A stretch of DNA of 64,000 nt, taken from contig JAFLTY010000002.1 of assembly GCA_022509065.1 (NCBI GenBank), positions 1 through 64,000 on the forward strand, in the 5' to 3' direction. The notes below the pieces were generated by a model that did not search any database, had not been told where the DNA came from, and saw only the letters and a program-made list of their open reading frames with translations. A program made the position numbers and the translations under genes. The stretch is from Muribaculaceae bacterium (lineage in GTDB: Bacteria; Bacteroidota; Bacteroidia; Bacteroidales; Muribaculaceae). Shown here in pieces: positions 1 through 7,544 of this stretch (its first letter is position 1; each line of letters opens with the position of its first letter).

Positions 1-450
1 ATTATATCCTCGGTCAAGTTCAGTCTGGAGATTGGCAACTAATAACGGAGCAAAATTTTCAATTTTGGAACGTACCAATGCAAGACGTTCTCGGTTGCTG
101 AAAATCTCGCGCACGAGGAAACCCGGCAATTCCGAATTATCTGCAATGAAATCAATATGACGGTCTATGATATGTCGAAGCTTTTCCGCGAAAGGATAAT
201 CCCCGGAGATAATTGTATCTTTAATCAGGGAGGCAAGAAGTTCCAGTTTCTGTGAGATAATTTTTTCAAAAATTTTCTCTTTGGTTCTGAAATAATAATG
301 GAACATTGCATGAGTTACACCGGCTTTTGCAGCGATTTCAGTGGTACGTGCACCGGCAAAACCCTTCAGCATGAATTCCGCCTCAGCCGCTTCAATTATT
401 TTCTGTTCAGTGTTTTGCTCAATATTTTGGCTCGAGTTTTCTGGTATCAT
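1..450 (-). CDS. TetR/AcrR family transcriptional regulator (partial)
   Basis: The first 150 codons of a TetR-type repressor are present; the C-terminus lies outside the window. The N-terminal helix-turn-helix is recognisable around residues 18-60 (TTEIAAKAGVTHAMFHYYF followed by a KEKIFEKI helix). The rest is the start of the ligand-binding helical domain. The ATG at 448-450 is chosen because an in-frame TAG lies eight codons upstream. The gene runs away from the YtxH genes at 870, and a perfect palindrome (481-496) lies just in front of it. TetR proteins commonly repress their own gene and a neighbouring efflux or envelope gene. The regulated target beyond the window edge cannot be seen and the ligand is unknown. 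Confidence 0.85.
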   Translation of the reverse strand, partial: MIPENSSQNIEQNTEQKIIEAAEAEFMLKGFAGARTTEIAAKAGVTHAMFHYYFRTKEKIFEKIISQKLELLASLIKDTIISGDYPFAEKLRHIIDRHIDFIADNSELPGFLVREIFSNRERLALVRSKIENFAPLLVANLQTELDRGYN

Positions 451-480
451 AAAATCTTTAATTTTTACCGCCTATATTGA

Positions 481-496
481 TTAACAATATTGTTAA
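481..496. promoter_or_regulatory. Candidate TetR operator (perfect 16-bp palindrome)
   Basis: TTAACAATATTGTTAA reads identically on both strands and lies 31 bp upstream of the TetR-type start codon. TetR-family repressors bind palindromes of about this size as dimers, usually over their own promoter. Assignment to this regulator is inference from position and symmetry. Confidence 0.55.
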
Positions 497-503
497 CGCA
501 AAT

Positions 504-722
504 TTATAAATAAATTCTAATTGAGCCAAAAATAATTTGACAGAGTTCGCGGATGCCACGAGAGTTGTAGAGTCCATTGGATCCATAGACAGTTTGTATA
601 TTACTATCAAGAAGAATTAGAGAGGTAGTCGGGAGCTCAGACTCGCTTGACTGGGCGCTGAAGTTTTGCACCTCGTTTTGGAACCTACATACAACCCAAT
701 CAAGAGGATGTGAAATAGTTTC
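504..722 (-). other. Unassigned intergenic stretch with a start-less open frame
   Basis: This lies within the 419-bp gap between the TetR gene and the first YtxH gene. The minus strand stays open for about 70 codons between a TAA at 725-723 and a TAA at 506-504, but has no ATG. Its predicted peptide includes the run TVYGSNGLYNSRGIRELCQ, which I do not recognise with confidence. The stretch is less AT-rich than the flanking spacer. It could be a gene remnant, a dispersed repeat or a structured RNA. The rest of the gap (723-869) is AT-rich and holds the likely promoter region of the YtxH genes, with a TATTTTTG box at 768-775. Confidence 0.25.
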
Positions 723-869
723 TTAAAAATAAAGTTGTTATACAACCTTTTTTATAAAAATTTGTTATATTTTTGAACGAATTATTCAAAACTACTCTTT
801 GACCATTAAATATCAATAATTTCAACAATTAAATATCTGTAATTATAAACAATCTAAAATTTAAAGATT

Positions 870-1070
870 ATGAAAACACTTCCCGCAATCCTGGCTATAG
901 CCGGCGGCGTAGCAGCCGGAGCTGCTGTTGGTTTGTTGCTTGCACCTACATCAGGTAAAGAAACACGCAAATCAATTCGCGATTTTGTCAAGTCAAAATG
1001 TCCTGCCATGAAAGAACACAAACTTGAAGCTCTCGTAGAGAAAATAAAAGAAGAACTTGAAGAAGTATAA
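870..1070 (+). CDS. YtxH domain-containing small membrane protein
   Basis: A 66-residue protein. A glycine/alanine-rich hydrophobic segment (about residues 5-27, ILAIAGGVAAGAAVGLLLAP) is followed by the TSGKETRK motif typical of YtxH proteins and a charged amphipathic tail. YtxH-type proteins are general-stress envelope proteins with one membrane segment; their molecular role is not established. It is the first of four small same-strand genes, 24 bp before a second YtxH-like gene with the same layout, so the pair probably arose by duplication and is co-transcribed. Confidence 0.8.
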   Translation: MKTLPAILAIAGGVAAGAAVGLLLAPTSGKETRKSIRDFVKSKCPAMKEHKLEALVEKIKEELEEV

Positions 1071-1094
1071 ATTATCATATACACTTATATAGTC

Positions 1095-1343
1095 ATGAAA
1101 AGTTTAGGTATATTTTTAAGTGGTCTGGCAGCCGGTGCTGTAGCCGGTATATTGCTTGCTCCTGACAAGGGTACTGTAACTCGCGAAAAATTATGTGAAC
1201 GCGTTAGAGACGTTTTAAGGAGAAAAGGTTTGCTCACTGCAGAAGAGGTTGAAACGGTTGTCGAAGCCGTTGCGGCTCTCGAAGCTGAGGCAGAAGCAGA
1301 AGCCAAAGAAGCAAAAAAAGAACATCATTCAGCAAAGAAATAA
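1095..1343 (+). CDS. YtxH-like small membrane protein, alanine/glutamate-rich tail
   Basis: An 82-residue protein with the same plan as its upstream neighbour: a membrane segment (about residues 5-23, IFLSGLAAGAVAGILLAPD), a KGTVTREK motif in place of SGKETRK, then a charged helix. The tail (about 56-82) is a low-complexity run of Ala, Glu and Lys that probably forms a long charged helix. It is likely a paralogue of the 870-1070 product and in the same transcript. The function is unknown beyond the family association with envelope stress. Confidence 0.75.
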   Translation: MKSLGIFLSGLAAGAVAGILLAPDKGTVTREKLCERVRDVLRRKGLLTAEEVETVVEAVAALEAEAEAEAKEAKKEHHSAKK

Positions 1344-1362
1344 ATATATCGTCTTTTTTACG

Positions 1363-1402
1363 CTCACAAAGCTTTGAAGCTAAGACTTTGAGGCTTTGTG
1401 AG
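1363..1402 (+). terminator. Hairpin after the YtxH pair
   Basis: Perfect 10-bp arms CTCACAAAGC and GCTTTGTGAG enclose a 20-nt loop, 20 bp after the second YtxH stop codon. There is no T-run after the stem, so it may act as a transcript 3' end or a stability stem and not as a classical intrinsic terminator. Confidence 0.4.
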
Positions 1403-1593
1403 GGAAAAAGGGATTCTTGAATTGCGGGATGATTGTTATAAAATATGCCCGTAATGGAATTATTTGATAACTTCCTATTATGGGATTTGTCGTCCAACGA
1501 AAAAAAGCTCTTTAAAGAGAACACTTGCCTTTAAAGAAGAAGAGATTGGTAGAGTCTGATTAATTTATTGTTCATTTCTTAATAGTTCACATT

Positions 1594-2103
1594 ATGCCGA
1601 TAAAAGCACGCCAAACCATTCGAGACTCGATAAACGGAATATCCGACGACGCGCGTCGGCTTGCAATGCTGTATATTGACAAAGCGAAACTGGTGACAAC
1701 TGAGAAACTTTCATTGACGTTGTCATCAATAGCCTTTTCAGCTGTTGCAATAGCCGTCGGCATTGTTTTTTTGGTTTTTGTCTCAATAGGTATAGGTCAC
1801 CTTCTTGCCTCAAGCATAGCTCCACATCTGGCTTACCTTATTGTGGCAGGGTTTTATCTGGTTCTTTTTATAGCTGTTTTTTGCCTGCGTAAGAGATTGT
1901 TCATCAATCCTGTGACACGTTTCATGTCGCGAATGATATTGAATGAGCCGGATTCTGTGGATGACGATCAGTTGGACGAGCTGGCGCGCCAAATCGCTCA
2001 GGTTATACGTCAAACAAAATCGACCAAGGCTATTCGTGGAGATATAGAAAAAGATAATATCCCGGGTATCGAAGATTTAGACCAGGAAGGAGGTGAATCA
2101 TGA
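1594..2103 (+). CDS. YqjE-like / holin-superfamily III membrane protein
   Basis: A 169-residue protein with two strong membrane helices (about residues 48-72 and 75-100) joined by a short turn. It has a charged N-terminal helix and an acidic C-terminal tail. This is the layout of the YqjE/holin-X group, which is chromosomal and not phage-borne despite the name. It overlaps the next gene by four bases (ATGA). With the YtxH-like genes upstream and a small basic protein downstream, the order resembles the enterobacterial yqjD-yqjE-yqjK group. The function is inferred as envelope-associated only. Confidence 0.7.
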   Translation: MPIKARQTIRDSINGISDDARRLAMLYIDKAKLVTTEKLSLTLSSIAFSAVAIAVGIVFLVFVSIGIGHLLASSIAPHLAYLIVAGFYLVLFIAVFCLRKRLFINPVTRFMSRMILNEPDSVDDDQLDELARQIAQVIRQTKSTKAIRGDIEKDNIPGIEDLDQEGGES

Positions 2104-2363
2104 CTAAGATAAGTAGTGAGAACTCCCGGTGGAAAGGTTATACTTTGGAGGAGATACAACAGTTAAGGCTCGAAAATCAGGCAGACATCGATGCCCAAAA
2201 AAGAGTCTTGTTGTCGCGTTTCGACTTTATCAGTTCTTTCAGAGCCAAAAACAAAGAGATAGTGGGCAATGTTATGTCTTTTGTGGGCTATCTTGACTAT
2301 ATCAGTCTGGGTATAACGCTAATCAAGAAACTAAGACCATTGTTTTCACGAAAGAAGAAATAA
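2100..2363 (+). CDS. Small basic protein downstream of YqjE-like gene
   Basis: An 87-residue protein that I cannot place in a named family from sequence alone. The N-terminal half is predicted helical and charged (EEIQQLRLENQADIDAQKR). A moderately hydrophobic segment follows (about residues 57-78), and the end is strongly basic (SRKKK), as in membrane-peripheral YqjK-type proteins. Its start codon overlaps the stop of the YqjE-like gene, so the two are translationally coupled and probably act together. Confidence 0.6.
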   Translation: MTKISSENSRWKGYTLEEIQQLRLENQADIDAQKRVLLSRFDFISSFRAKNKEIVGNVMSFVGYLDYISLGITLIKKLRPLFSRKKK

Positions 2364-2440
2364 TAATAACAAGCAGTAAGAAAAGAAAACGAGTGACCGC
2401 CCTGCATTTAACAGTTCTTTGCTTATTGTTTATTTTTGGT

Positions 2441-3793
2441 TCAAAGCGTCTTTGACGATGAATTGTCGAGCCGGCTAAAGAAATGTGTAAAGGCCGAAAT
2501 TACATAATTGTGGTCTGCAATCGATGCTGTTTCTCGTGCTGAATGCATTGCCCAAATAGCTGCTCCCATATCGACGCCGCGCAAAGGTATCTGAGATGTA
2601 AGTATATTGCCAAGGGTAGATCCACCTGCCGTGTCACTGTGATTGACAAAATATTGTACTGGGACACCGGCTTCATGGCAAATGGATGCGAAGATTGCGG
2701 CTGAGACGGCGTCCGTCATGTACTTGCAATTGGCGTTGATTTTGATAACCGGTCCTTTGCCAAGCACCGGGTGGTTTGTGGGATCCTGTTTCTCGACATA
2801 GTTGGGATGGACTCCATGAGCATTATCAGCGCTTATCATGAAAGAATCGGCGATGGAGCGCATGTAGTTTTCCTCAGACTGTTTCATGGAGGCATTGATG
2901 CGCCGTAATACGTAATCGAGGATAGGCGAGCCTGCGCCCTGTTTAGTTCCGGAGCCGGTCTCTTCGTTGTCGAAGATGGCGACCACTCGGGTGAAATCGG
3001 CGTTTCTTTTTTGATTGACAGCATTTATGAGCGACGTTACGGCGGCGTGAACCATCGAGAGGTCATCCAGACGGCCGCATGTTATGAAGTCGTCGTATGC
3101 GCCAACTGTTTCGGGACCGGTGGTGTCGTACACTGACAGGTCGTAATCCAAAATATCTTCAATCCTCAATCCCAACTCCGCGGCCACAAGCCGAGTGAGC
3201 CATCCTTCAGGTTTCTCATTTTCCGGCAGACGTCCCACTATGGGTAACATGTCTTTTTGACGGGAAATAGCGTATCCGTCATTGACTTGACGGTTGTAAT
3301 GAATGGCCAAACTCGGAATAGTCATTAACGGAAGGTCAAATTTTACGAGTCTTATATAAGGATGCAAAGCGTCCTTACCCCGTACCACTACTCGACCTGC
3401 AAGTGACAAAGGACGGTCAAACCATGTGGAAAGAATGGGACCGCCATAGACTTCCGTATTGAGTTTCATCATCCGACCGTCGCTAAGTATTTCGGCGTTG
3501 GGTTTGACCCTGAAGCATGGCGAATCACTATGAGCTGATATTATGCGGAAAGGTACAACGCCGGCAACGGTATCTGCTGTTACAAAGGCAAATACTGCGC
3601 TGTCATTTTGTGTTATATAATATCCCTCACCGGGTCTAATATCCCAAGAATCAGTGGCGTGGAGACGGGTGAATCCAGCTTCGTCCAGCATGTGGCACAC
3701 AGTGTCAGCGGCCCAAAAATTAACGACTGAGCGTTTTAGAAAATCATTAATATCCATGGTTCTAAAACAAGGCGTGTCGGAAGGATGTGTCAT
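2441..3793 (-). CDS. M18 family aminopeptidase
   Basis: A 450-residue dinuclear zinc aminopeptidase related to aspartyl aminopeptidase. Zinc-ligand motifs are visible: ISAHSDSP near residue 85, FDNEETGSGT near 275, and the C-terminal NHSDTAGGSTLG near 385. The length fits the family. It would release acidic N-terminal residues from peptides in the cytoplasm. It is the last gene of the yicC operon, 7 bp after the DUF5063 gene. A second ATG at codon 13 gives a start (3757) closer to the usual family N-terminus, so the first 12 residues are uncertain. Confidence 0.9.
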   Translation of the reverse strand: MTHPSDTPCFRTMDINDFLKRSVVNFWAADTVCHMLDEAGFTRLHATDSWDIRPGEGYYITQNDSAVFAFVTADTVAGVVPFRIISAHSDSPCFRVKPNAEILSDGRMMKLNTEVYGGPILSTWFDRPLSLAGRVVVRGKDALHPYIRLVKFDLPLMTIPSLAIHYNRQVNDGYAISRQKDMLPIVGRLPENEKPEGWLTRLVAAELGLRIEDILDYDLSVYDTTGPETVGAYDDFITCGRLDDLSMVHAAVTSLINAVNQKRNADFTRVVAIFDNEETGSGTKQGAGSPILDYVLRRINASMKQSEENYMRSIADSFMISADNAHGVHPNYVEKQDPTNHPVLGKGPVIKINANCKYMTDAVSAAIFASICHEAGVPVQYFVNHSDTAGGSTLGNILTSQIPLRGVDMGAAIWAMHSARETASIADHNYVISAFTHFFSRLDNSSSKTL

Positions 3794-3800
3794 AGTTGAA

Positions 3801-4349
3801 TTATTCGAAATCCGAATTTAATGTGCCATTAAAAGCGATAGCGTTTATTGCGCGAAGTACATTTGTAAGTGTTTGGCTCCAAAAGTCGACAAACGATTCT
3901 TTAACAGCGGCCAACGCGTCATTTATAATGACCACAGGAGCTTCTCGACATGTTTCGAGGAGGTCGTAGTATACCTGAAAAAGATCTGCGAGACATTCGC
4001 TTATGGTAGCGGCTATAGGAGAATCAGAGTATTTCATGTCCTGCATGAAAACTTCGAGAAAAGTGTCTTCTTCACCAAGTAGAGAAGCTATTGAGTCGCG
4101 TGCAGTGTTATATGCGTCCTCATCGAGTGCGGGTGCTATATAACCGCCTTCGCCTTCAAACATATCCACTTTAAGATCTATTGCCGAGATATAAATACGC
4201 GGCAACAAACGCACCATACGATCCACAAAAGATTGAGGCTCATAGTCACCTATGTTTTCAATTGCCTCACAGTATTCGTTGCATAATGCGAGAAACGATA
4301 ACGCGTTAGGTGTCAATTGATCGGATTGATTATCGTTAAATGCATCCAT
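3801..4349 (-). CDS. DUF5063 domain-containing protein
   Basis: A 182-residue acidic, largely helical cytoplasmic protein without signal peptide or membrane segment. It matches my recollection of the Bacteroidetes DUF5063 family, found beside nadD and gmk; its function is not known. It overlaps the upstream nadD stop by one base and is followed closely by the M18 gene, so it belongs to the five-gene operon. No catalytic motif is visible. Confidence 0.65.
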   Translation of the reverse strand: MDAFNDNQSDQLTPNALSFLALCNEYCEAIENIGDYEPQSFVDRMVRLLPRIYISAIDLKVDMFEGEGGYIAPALDEDAYNTARDSIASLLGEEDTFLEVFMQDMKYSDSPIAATISECLADLFQVYYDLLETCREAPVVIINDALAAVKESFVDFWSQTLTNVLRAINAIAFNGTLNSDFE

Positions 4350-4939
4350 TAGGATTTGTTTTGATAAAGTTTGTTGTCAATGATGTATTTATAAACTCCT
4401 GCAGGGAGAAAGAAGGACACATCTCGTCCCTGGGTTACGGCTTGTCTCACAAATGTGGATGAAATATCGATTATAGGCGCTTCTATAACTTCCATGCCAT
4501 CGACATTCTGATTTTCTATAGGATAGCCCAGACGCGGATAAACAAGAACTGAGTATTCATCCAGGATACGTTGCCACTCTTTCCATTTCTCAAAAACAGC
4601 CCAGTTATCGCTGCCGATAATCAGTTTGAATTTTTTAGAAGGATAACGTTTCGACAATGTATCGAGCGTGTTAATGGTAAATGAAGGGCGAGGCATTGAC
4701 AGTTCAATGTCGCATGTTTCGATACCTTTGATATCTTTAGTGGCACGATTCAGCATGTGGAGCCTTTTCATGTCTGGCATTAGCGAAGCCGAACTTTTCA
4801 GCGGATTCTGAGGTGAAAGCGTCAGCCATACTTTGTCGGCATATCCCCATTCGCGTACATACTGAGCGAGCATCAAATGGCCGATATGTACCGGATTAAA
4901 CGAGCCTCCAAGGATACCGATAGTTTCTTCCAAAGCCAT
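4349..4939 (-). CDS. nadD: Nicotinate-nucleotide adenylyltransferase
   Basis: A 196-residue enzyme adenylating nicotinate mononucleotide to deamido-NAD, the penultimate step of NAD synthesis. The nucleotidyltransferase signature GGSFNPVHIGH (residues 11-21) and the C-terminal ISSTFVR motif, which contacts the ATP phosphates, are both intact. It sits 12 bp after gmk in the yicC operon. The partner NAD synthetase (nadE) is also in this window, at 32651-34600, in a different transcript. Confidence 0.93.
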   Translation of the reverse strand: MALEETIGILGGSFNPVHIGHLMLAQYVREWGYADKVWLTLSPQNPLKSSASLMPDMKRLHMLNRATKDIKGIETCDIELSMPRPSFTINTLDTLSKRYPSKKFKLIIGSDNWAVFEKWKEWQRILDEYSVLVYPRLGYPIENQNVDGMEVIEAPIIDISSTFVRQAVTQGRDVSFFLPAGVYKYIIDNKLYQNKS

Positions 4940-4951
4940 TCCGGGTGAGAA

Positions 4952-5536
4952 TCAAGAGTTAAGAAAATCAGTAATGACACGTCGCGTGTTTATGATGGCT
5001 CTTTCGAGATCGTCGTTGACAAGCTGTTTGTCTAATTTGTCAGCGAAAGAAATCTCGTACTGGGCTTTGGCTATGCGTTCATCGATGACAGACGGGTCTT
5101 CTGTGCCGCGACTTACCAGACGCTTGCGCAGTTCGTCAATGGAAGGAGGCAGTATGAAAAGGGTTAGGGCATCGTCGCCAAATATTTTTTTTACGTTCAT
5201 AGCCCCCTTCACGTCGATGTCAAGAACAATATTTTCGCCTCTATTCAGAGCGGTTCGCAATTCCGATTCGAGAGTGCCGTAATAACGGCCGGGATAAACT
5301 TCTTCCCACTCAATAAACTTATTCTCGGCAACTGCCTGTTTAAATTCAGGGGTTGTCATGAAATGATAATGAACGCCGTCAACCTCGCCATCGCGTGGGG
5401 CGCGGTTGGTAGCCGACACTGAAAACTGCAGCGGCATATCGCTGTCATCGAGTATGGAATTGATAATGGTTGACTTGCCGCATCCCGAGGGAGCAGCCAC
5501 AACAAACAGTTTTCCTTTCTTTTGCCCGTTATTCAT
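4952..5536 (-). CDS. gmk: Guanylate kinase
   Basis: A 194-residue kinase converting GMP to GDP with ATP. The P-loop PSGCGKST is at residues 16-23. The GMP-binding region (SVSATNRAPRDGEVDGVHYHF) and the lid region with RLVSRGTEDPSVIDERI follow in the usual order. It sits between yicC and nadD with short gaps (19 and 12 bp). The yicC-gmk order is widespread in bacteria. Confidence 0.95.
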   Translation of the reverse strand: MNNGQKKGKLFVVAAPSGCGKSTIINSILDDSDMPLQFSVSATNRAPRDGEVDGVHYHFMTTPEFKQAVAENKFIEWEEVYPGRYYGTLESELRTALNRGENIVLDIDVKGAMNVKKIFGDDALTLFILPPSIDELRKRLVSRGTEDPSVIDERIAKAQYEISFADKLDKQLVNDDLERAIINTRRVITDFLNS

Positions 5537-5555
5537 ATCTTTTGGTTTTAATTGA

Positions 5556-6446
5556 TTACATAACGTTGAGCACCTGCTCTTTTATTTGCTCGAGTTCATC
5601 TTTCATTCTCACAACTATGTTTTGCATTTCGGCATGGTTGCTTTTAGAACCGAGAGTGTTGATTTCGCGGGTCATTTCCTGCGCGATAAAACCGAGCTTC
5701 TTTCCTTGTCCACCTTTGGGTTGGTTCATTGTCTCGATAAAATAATCGAGGTGTTGTCTTAAACGTTGCTTTTCCTCATTGACATCGAGTTTTTCGATGT
5801 AATATATCATTTCTTGCTCGAGTCGGTTTTTATCGTAATCAACTGCCGGTATCTTGGAAAGAGAGTCGGTAAGACGTTCTCGTATCTTTTCTACCCGTTC
5901 TGTTTCATATTTGTCGACCTGTGAAAGCAATTCGCGGATACGCTCAATGCGTAGGCTGAAAAATTCTTCCAATCGAAGCCCCTCGCTTCTACGGTAATCC
6001 ATCAATGCTTTCAGCGCGGATTTTGCTGTATTCATTACATCGACCAGCAGTGTGTTTGTGGTCTGTTCGGATTGATCGAATTCGTCGGTTGCCGTCACTA
6101 CGTCAGGTAACCTCAGTATTGTCGCATACCAATCCTCGGGCGCCGGAATACCGACAATTCTTGCTACTTCGGTCAGTTGATCCTTATATGCGGCAAAGAC
6201 ATCGGGATTGATGCGCGAAGAAGTACGAAAGTCCGTCCTTTCGATATTGATAATCAGATCTATTTTTCCTCTTTCGGCAATCGATGACACTAAACTACGC
6301 AACTCCGGTTCGATGGATCTGCAGCCGAAGGGCATACGACAAGTCAGGTCGAGTTGTTTGGAATTAAGAGACTTGACATCCGCGGTGATTTTACGGGTTG
6401 GAGTTTCTGTGATGTGGCTGCCGTATCCGGTCATTGAGTAAAGCAT
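5556..6446 (-). CDS. yicC: YicC family protein
   Basis: A 296-residue protein starting MLYSMTGYGSH, the characteristic YicC N-terminus (SMTGYG). The C-terminal part carries the DUF1732-type helical region, including NRLEQEMIYYIEKLDVNEEKQRL and the ending NTLGSKSNH...MKDELEQIKEQVLNV. YicC proteins are reported as endoribonucleases that act on small RNAs in enterobacteria; that role here is by family. It is the first gene of the minus-strand operon. A TAAATTTG box at 6514-6521 on the minus strand may be its -7 element, but no matching -33 element is seen. Confidence 0.92.
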   Translation of the reverse strand: MLYSMTGYGSHITETPTRKITADVKSLNSKQLDLTCRMPFGCRSIEPELRSLVSSIAERGKIDLIINIERTDFRTSSRINPDVFAAYKDQLTEVARIVGIPAPEDWYATILRLPDVVTATDEFDQSEQTTNTLLVDVMNTAKSALKALMDYRRSEGLRLEEFFSLRIERIRELLSQVDKYETERVEKIRERLTDSLSKIPAVDYDKNRLEQEMIYYIEKLDVNEEKQRLRQHLDYFIETMNQPKGGQGKKLGFIAQEMTREINTLGSKSNHAEMQNIVVRMKDELEQIKEQVLNVM

Positions 6447-6540
6447 AATCTCTGATTGTGTTGAAAGATGCTTAGAGTTAAACGTAAGGAGATGATGTGA
6501 AAAGTAGTTGACGCAAATTTACAAAAAAATCTGATATATG

Positions 6541-6609
6541 AGAGCCGGGTTTGACAATTTATCTTCTTTGACTCTTCAGCGCTTAACAGTTATTGTCGAA
6601 CCGGCTCTT
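6541..6609. repeat. Dispersed palindromic element, copy 1
   Basis: The arms AGAGCCGGGTTTGACAAT and ATTGTCGAACCGGCTCT face each other across about 33 bp. The minus-strand sequence starting TTAAGAGCCGGTTCGACAAT also opens the copy at 37892-37926, with one mismatch over 27 bases. It lies in the 496-bp divergent gap between yicC and the fimbrial operon, so it is not a gene-end terminator here. The rest of the gap (6610-6942) is very AT-rich and has no gene; a weak TATTTTTG box at 6782-6789 could belong to the fimbrial promoter. Confidence 0.6.
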
Positions 6610-6942
6610 AAGATACTGAAGATTGAGTTGTTGTACTTTCCAATATATAGAGGCAATAGATAAAAAATAAAAAAACTAAAAAGTGTTAACAAGGCATGGT
6701 AAAAATAAAAAGTAAGTTAAAAAATCATCTTTACTATAAAAAAAACCATTAAAAAAAGTTGTGTGAATTTGGAGTTATGTATATTTTTGTGCTTTGTAAG
6801 AAGATAGGCGATAAACGCATCGTTGTTTTTTCTTCAAAAATTCAAGTTATTTCATTGTTTTGTAACAAAATTGTTATTTTTATAAGCCAATCGTTTACAA
6901 ACCAAAAGAGACAAGGTTTAATCCGTCTGTCTTATAATAAAT

Positions 6943-7524
6943 ATGTGTTTAAAAAGATATTTACTAATATTGCTTACCATGGTTAGTCTTGCCGCAGTTA
7001 CAAAAGCGCAAGACGTTTCGGTAAAGACTAATTTGTTATATGACGCGCTCGCCAACGTCAATGCGGGAGCCGAAGTTAAGCTCGCTCCTCGATGGTCGGT
7101 TGATGTATCGGGCGATTTCAATTGCTGGACAATAAATGAACACAAGTGGAAGCACTGGTTTGCTCAACCCGAACTGCGTTATTGGTTTTGCGATGCCTTT
7201 GCGAAACACTTTGTGGGTGTCCATGCCATAGGCGGTCAATATAACGTAGGTAATATTAGTGGCCTCCCTAATTTTTTAGGTAATGATTTTTCTAAACTGG
7301 CTCATGAACGCTATCAAGGATGGGGCGTTGGCGGAGGTGTCGCTTATGGTTACGCTTTACCATTAAGCCATCATTGGAACATGGAGTTCGAAATAGGCTT
7401 CGGTTACGTTTTTCTTGATTACGACATATACGAATGCCACGATTGTGGTAAGAAAGTAGGCGATAAGAAACATCATTATGTTGGTCCGACAAAAGCCGCC
7501 ATTAATCTTGTTTACATATTTTGA
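6943..7524 (+). CDS. DUF3575 outer-membrane protein of fimbrial locus
   Basis: A 193-residue protein with a signal peptide (about residues 1-22, ending TKAQ) and alternating aromatic beta-strands typical of a small outer-membrane barrel. It ends in the strand AAINLVYIF with a terminal Phe. The segment VSVKTNLLYDALANVNAGAEVKLAPRWS is the DUF3575 hallmark. DUF3575 genes are regularly found at the head of Bacteroidales fimbrial clusters together with DUF3868. Here the stop codon is 20 bp before the chosen start of the DUF3868 gene. A cysteine pair (ECHDC, near residue 166) is notable. The role in pilus assembly is inferred. Confidence 0.8.
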   Translation: MCLKRYLLILLTMVSLAAVTKAQDVSVKTNLLYDALANVNAGAEVKLAPRWSVDVSGDFNCWTINEHKWKHWFAQPELRYWFCDAFAKHFVGVHAIGGQYNVGNISGLPNFLGNDFSKLAHERYQGWGVGGGVAYGYALPLSHHWNMEFEIGFGYVFLDYDIYECHDCGKKVGDKKHHYVGPTKAAINLVYIF

Positions 7525-7544
7525 CAGGAAAGGAGAACAGTAAG

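Noticed and set aside
1594-2103. Prophage holin
   Set aside because: The two-helix protein resembles chromosomal YqjE proteins and no other phage gene is nearby.
6447-6942. Phase-variable (invertible) promoter for the fimbrial operon
   Set aside because: The only inverted repeat is the dispersed palindrome at 6541-6609, whose inner 33 bp hold no promoter match, and there is no recombinase gene nearby.
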